This document shows positions 61,301 to 64,000 of a DNA stretch of 64,000 nucleotides, piece after piece. The notes beneath the pieces are model-generated. The model saw only the letters and a program-made list of their open reading frames with translations. It ran no database searches and was not told where the DNA came from. Source of the stretch: Deuterostichococcus epilithicus (taxonomy: Eukaryota; Chlorophyta; Trebouxiophyceae; Prasiolales; Stichococcaceae); assembly GCA_033439295.1 (NCBI GenBank), contig JAVTLE010000018.1, forward strand, positions 62,001-126,000, read 5' to 3'. Numbering within the stretch: position 1 is the first letter of the stretch; every line of letters begins with the position of its first letter. Position numbers and translations under genes: made by a program.

Positions 61301-62718
61301 AGACGGCGCCGCCGCCGCCCCCGGCCGCGCATGCAGGTGCTCGAACAGCGTCTGCGCAGCGGGGCGGTCTCTTTGACATGCAGGTTTCAGATTGCATGCC
61401 CGCCCACTTCTCAGCGCCCCACCTTTCAGATCTGCACCAGCAGGGCCACAGAATGGCGGCGCTGATGCACTAAGGGCGGAGTCGTGAGCTGTGCGCAAGC
61501 ACTTTGCATGCCATAGCTGACCATGCAGGAGCCTTTGGCAACGCCCAGCAGCCGAGCTGCTTGCCCTTGGGGGCCATAATAATCGCCTAGCATCCTGTGC
61601 ATGGCGAGCATGCCCTGCTGCTTGTTGCCCGTGGAGCATCGTCAATTGACGATGCTCCACCCTCATGCAAGCATGCCAAAGATGGAGGCGAGTTTCCGAC
61701 ACCGCAACAGGAACCCGCCTGGATGCCGAAGTACCAGTACTCGAAATCACGCTGCGTCTCGCACGTCAGGTCCAGCGTGCGCAGCGAGCCTTCCTCCTCG
61801 TAGACCAGGGAGAACGATAAATGGGCGCGCGCCGGCTCCGGGTGCCGCGCAAACACGTCCGTGACTTGGCCATATATCAGCTGCAGGCGGCAGGCACGCG
61901 GCTCCTGCTCAGACGCAGGTCCTTGAGGGACGTTCGCACCGGCATCGTCAAGGCATGGTAGCTCTGCCAGGCATAGTGTGGGCAGGCAGCCCTGCTTGGC
62001 CTGCGCCCCGCCTAGTGCAGGCGAATGTATCGGCGGCGCCACCAAAGCGTGCGTGTCATTTGCGGCAGTACAGCTGGCAGCTGATTGTGCAGCGGTTCGG
62101 TCAGGGACCGGCACGGCCAGCATACGCACTATCAGGTGCGGAGCCATGCAGGCGGTAAAAAGCACCGCACGTCTTTGACGTCTTTGATGTTGATGCTGCG
62201 GTTGCGGTTGTCCTTGGACATCCACGTGAGGCGCGTGTCGTTCTCCGTGACATGAAACAGGTGGACCTGCGGGCGGGACGCGCGGTGTAGCATCTGTCTT
62301 GTGAACACTTGTTGACATGGCGCATGCCATCAGGCACAGGGGTCCGGGCCTGCCGCATGATCAGCGCATCGCGCACAGGCTGCATTTGAAAGTTGCCCCG
62401 ATTGAGAACGCACAGCAGCGCTTTCCAGGCAGCAGGCCGCACCTTGGGCTTGCCCTGCCGGCCATGCTTCCAGAGGTTGCCGCCCTGCGCAGCACGCGGA
62501 TGAAGTCAGACTCGCTGCCGTGGCGCCGCTTCCTGCCTGGAAAGAGGTGAGGCGTGCCCTTTGGAAAGGTCACGAGAAAAGCAGCCACACACCTTCCGCA
62601 GTGCGGTCAGGAGCTCCTCCAGCGGCCGGCGGGTGAGCGGTTGCGCACGCTCCGCGCCGCCGGAGCTCAGCTGGGGGACCCACTGCTGCGGAACGCCTGC
62701 GTGCTGCTGCGAGGCCAT
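52924..62718 (-). CDS. PRAF-like protein: PH domain, RCC1 repeats, coiled coil
   Basis: Resembles plant PRAF/RCC1-FYVE proteins (phosphoinositide-binding, RCC1 beta-propeller). First exons 62718-62593, 62484-62443 (42 nt) and 62266-62171, then about 61880-61740, encode ELLTALRKGGNLWKHGRQGK, HVTENDTRLTWMSKDNRN and RTLDLTCETQRDFEYWYFGI, a PRAF-type PH domain. RCC1 units follow: DCYVWGST (60740), GELYTWGAGSGARLGHGHG (60180), GSLYTWGDGAAGHLGYEHP (59720), GELFSWGDGFGGKLGHGDS (59230), VACGAWHTAAVA (58770), GSLYTWGGSF (58280), ASFTVALTADGRVFQMGHTG (57850), VLAWGRGGQGQLGSGAAVDS (57380) and QVACGGDHTLAVCQ (56860). A coiled coil (YIDHLESRVAQLQELLQQE, 55440) and Ala/Gly/Gln-rich sequence follow. I did not find the FYVE zinc finger. 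The end at the TAG of 52924 is tentative; many internal exon limits are approximate. Confidence 0.8.
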
Positions 62719-63654
62719 CTGCTGCTGGTGCGGCACCCGGGGCGCCGGAGCAGGGCAGCGGCCCTGTACCTGCGGACCAGGGCACGTGACAACGAACTCG
62801 AGCGTGCTGTTCCGCTTTCGCCAGCGAATGCTGCGTCAGACTCGCAGCCGCTGGCAGGCACACCTCATCTCGCTGCGGATGAGCGCATGGCTCCCGCTGG
62901 CACGCTTCGCAGCCTCGCCGTGCCTCAGACTCGCCGGATGCGGAGGTCAACAAGGGCCCAGGACGGCAGCTTGAGCCTCCACATAAGGCCGTATGTAATC
63001 TGGAGAAATCAGATCGTTGATGTCTCACTTAAGTCCCATGACGCCGATCAGTTTGTGCAGGCGAGCGAGACTGAACCTGGCAGAAGGATTGCTTGCAAAA
63101 TACGTGTCTCAATGGACGCCAGAGAAACTGCGCAATAGACAGCTACAAGCAGCGACGCACACTGGAAACATTGGTTCCCCAAGACAGGTACTTTCAGCCG
63201 GCCTGCCTGAGCAAGCAGAAGCATTCTCAGGCAAGATTCCTACAGGGCGCCTCTCCAGCTGGCGCATGATTTCCGGCTGACCAGCATTGTCCACTATGAA
63301 TATCCTTTACCCCGTCTCTTCATGGAGTGGAAAAAGGACGACAAAAATAATTATGTAATCAGAGATTGCCTGGATCGACGCAGTTTAGAACGGTATCATT
63401 GTCAAGTGCTCGTATCTCAGGAGAGGAGGAGTTTGCCGTCTGCGGTGGGCGCTGATTCCGTTTGTGGCACTACAGAATGCCTCTGAGAAAGCTGGTTAGC
63501 ATCGAGCCACGCACATGAAAATTTGGGTGATTTGTTGTGCCAGCAAGGGGATGGAAGCTTGCTCAGACCAAGTTTACATGGCCAGACCCCTGCGTATCAG
63601 GCAGCCTGCGGCGTCGCAGAGCTGACCCAAACGCGCAGGTCAGAAGCAAATTGC
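62719..63654. other. Upstream flank of the PH-RCC1 gene; no gene supported
   Basis: Must contain the PH-RCC1 promoter and the 3' flank of the next minus-strand gene. The first ATG of the PH-RCC1 frame is at 62718; the longer frame to 62736 would begin with GTG. A plus-strand frame at 62554-63138 is the shadow of the first exon extended into this flank. Confidence 0.4.
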
Positions 63655-63786
63655 TCAGGCGGTCCGGCCGTCCTCGACCACCGGAAACTCGAAGGCGACC
63701 TGCTTGCCCGTGAGCTTCTGGTACACCGCACCAAAAGTCTCCAGCTTGTACTCCGTCGTGTTGCGGTCCTTGGGGTCCAGGTAGAC
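63655..63786 (-). CDS. Last exon of an unrecognised gene continuing past the window
   Basis: After a CTCTGCAG acceptor the minus strand reads VYLDPKDRNTTEYKLETFG then AVYQKLTGKQVAFEFPVVED and a stop at 63655. The 44 codons are Lys/Asp/Glu-balanced and clearly coding in style, unlike flanking sequence. Upstream exons probably lie beyond 64000. I do not recognise the family. Confidence 0.55.
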   Translation of the reverse strand, partial: VYLDPKDRNTTEYKLETFGAVYQKLTGKQVAFEFPVVEDGRTA

Positions 63787-64000
63787 CTGCAGAGGTGAGT
63801 GCAGGAGCATGTATCGGTATCGGCGATACTGTTGCTGGCACCACAATGCGACCCTGGTTGCACATGCATCATCGTATCTCCGCAGGTGTGCGCATGCACG
63901 GATGTGTATGGCGAGGCAGGAGTTTGCAGACCCAGTACAGCGCACACCGTTTGGCACAGCGTGCAAAATGCAGAGTTGCAAAGGGGACAGAGAGTGAGAC

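Overview
The window looks like nuclear DNA of a green alga, most likely a trebouxiophyte (Coccomyxa/Chlorella-like). Genes are densely spliced with short GT-AG (a few GC-AG) introns, and coding regions are moderately GC-rich with Ala/Gln-rich low-complexity tracts. The set includes a plastid GapA-type glyceraldehyde-3-phosphate dehydrogenase, a plastid starch synthase and a plant-type PH-RCC1 (PRAF-like) protein. Two ambiguous bases (637 and 56204) suggest a draft assembly. The organism assignment is inference.

Left part (2.3-36.7 kb): a cluster of predicted glycan-building enzymes, nearly all with an N-terminal signal anchor as in Golgi type II enzymes. In order: FkbM-type methyltransferase (-), an unclassified glycosyltransferase-like protein with a DxD-like EDD motif (+), a second FkbM methyltransferase (+), a GT37-like fucosyltransferase (-), an unrecognised spliced gene (+), a GT47 exostosin-like enzyme (-), a second copy of the unclassified family (-), a class I SAM O-methyltransferase of bacterial sugar-methylating type (-), a second GT47 (-) and a second GT37-like enzyme (+). 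Four families occur as pairs. In two pairs one copy keeps its 5' intron(s) at identical position and phase but has lost the introns toward the 3' end. Together the enzymes could assemble and O-methylate a fucosylated secreted or cell-wall glycan; that joint role is inference.

Right part (38-64 kb): a GH125-type exo-alpha-1,6-mannosidase with a signal anchor (-), a soluble starch synthase (-) with a 17-nt microexon, divergently transcribed from GapA (+), a decayed FkbM fragment (-), a large PH-RCC1-coiled-coil gene (-), and the last exon of an unrecognised gene (-) at the window edge.

Spaces between genes hold repeats: a TA-flanked MITE family (three copies, one nested in another repeat), a roughly 200-350 bp interspersed repeat (three copies), a foldback element, a GGTTACC-rich element with inverted ends, and clusters of short palindromes. 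I saw no CRISPR array, no rRNA or tRNA gene I could support, and no recognisable reverse transcriptase, integrase or capsid gene. Full exon models with consistent phase were worked out by hand for both FkbM genes, both GT47 genes, the 404-residue copy of the unclassified family, the class I methyltransferase, the second GT37 and GapA; the other spliced genes are partial models.
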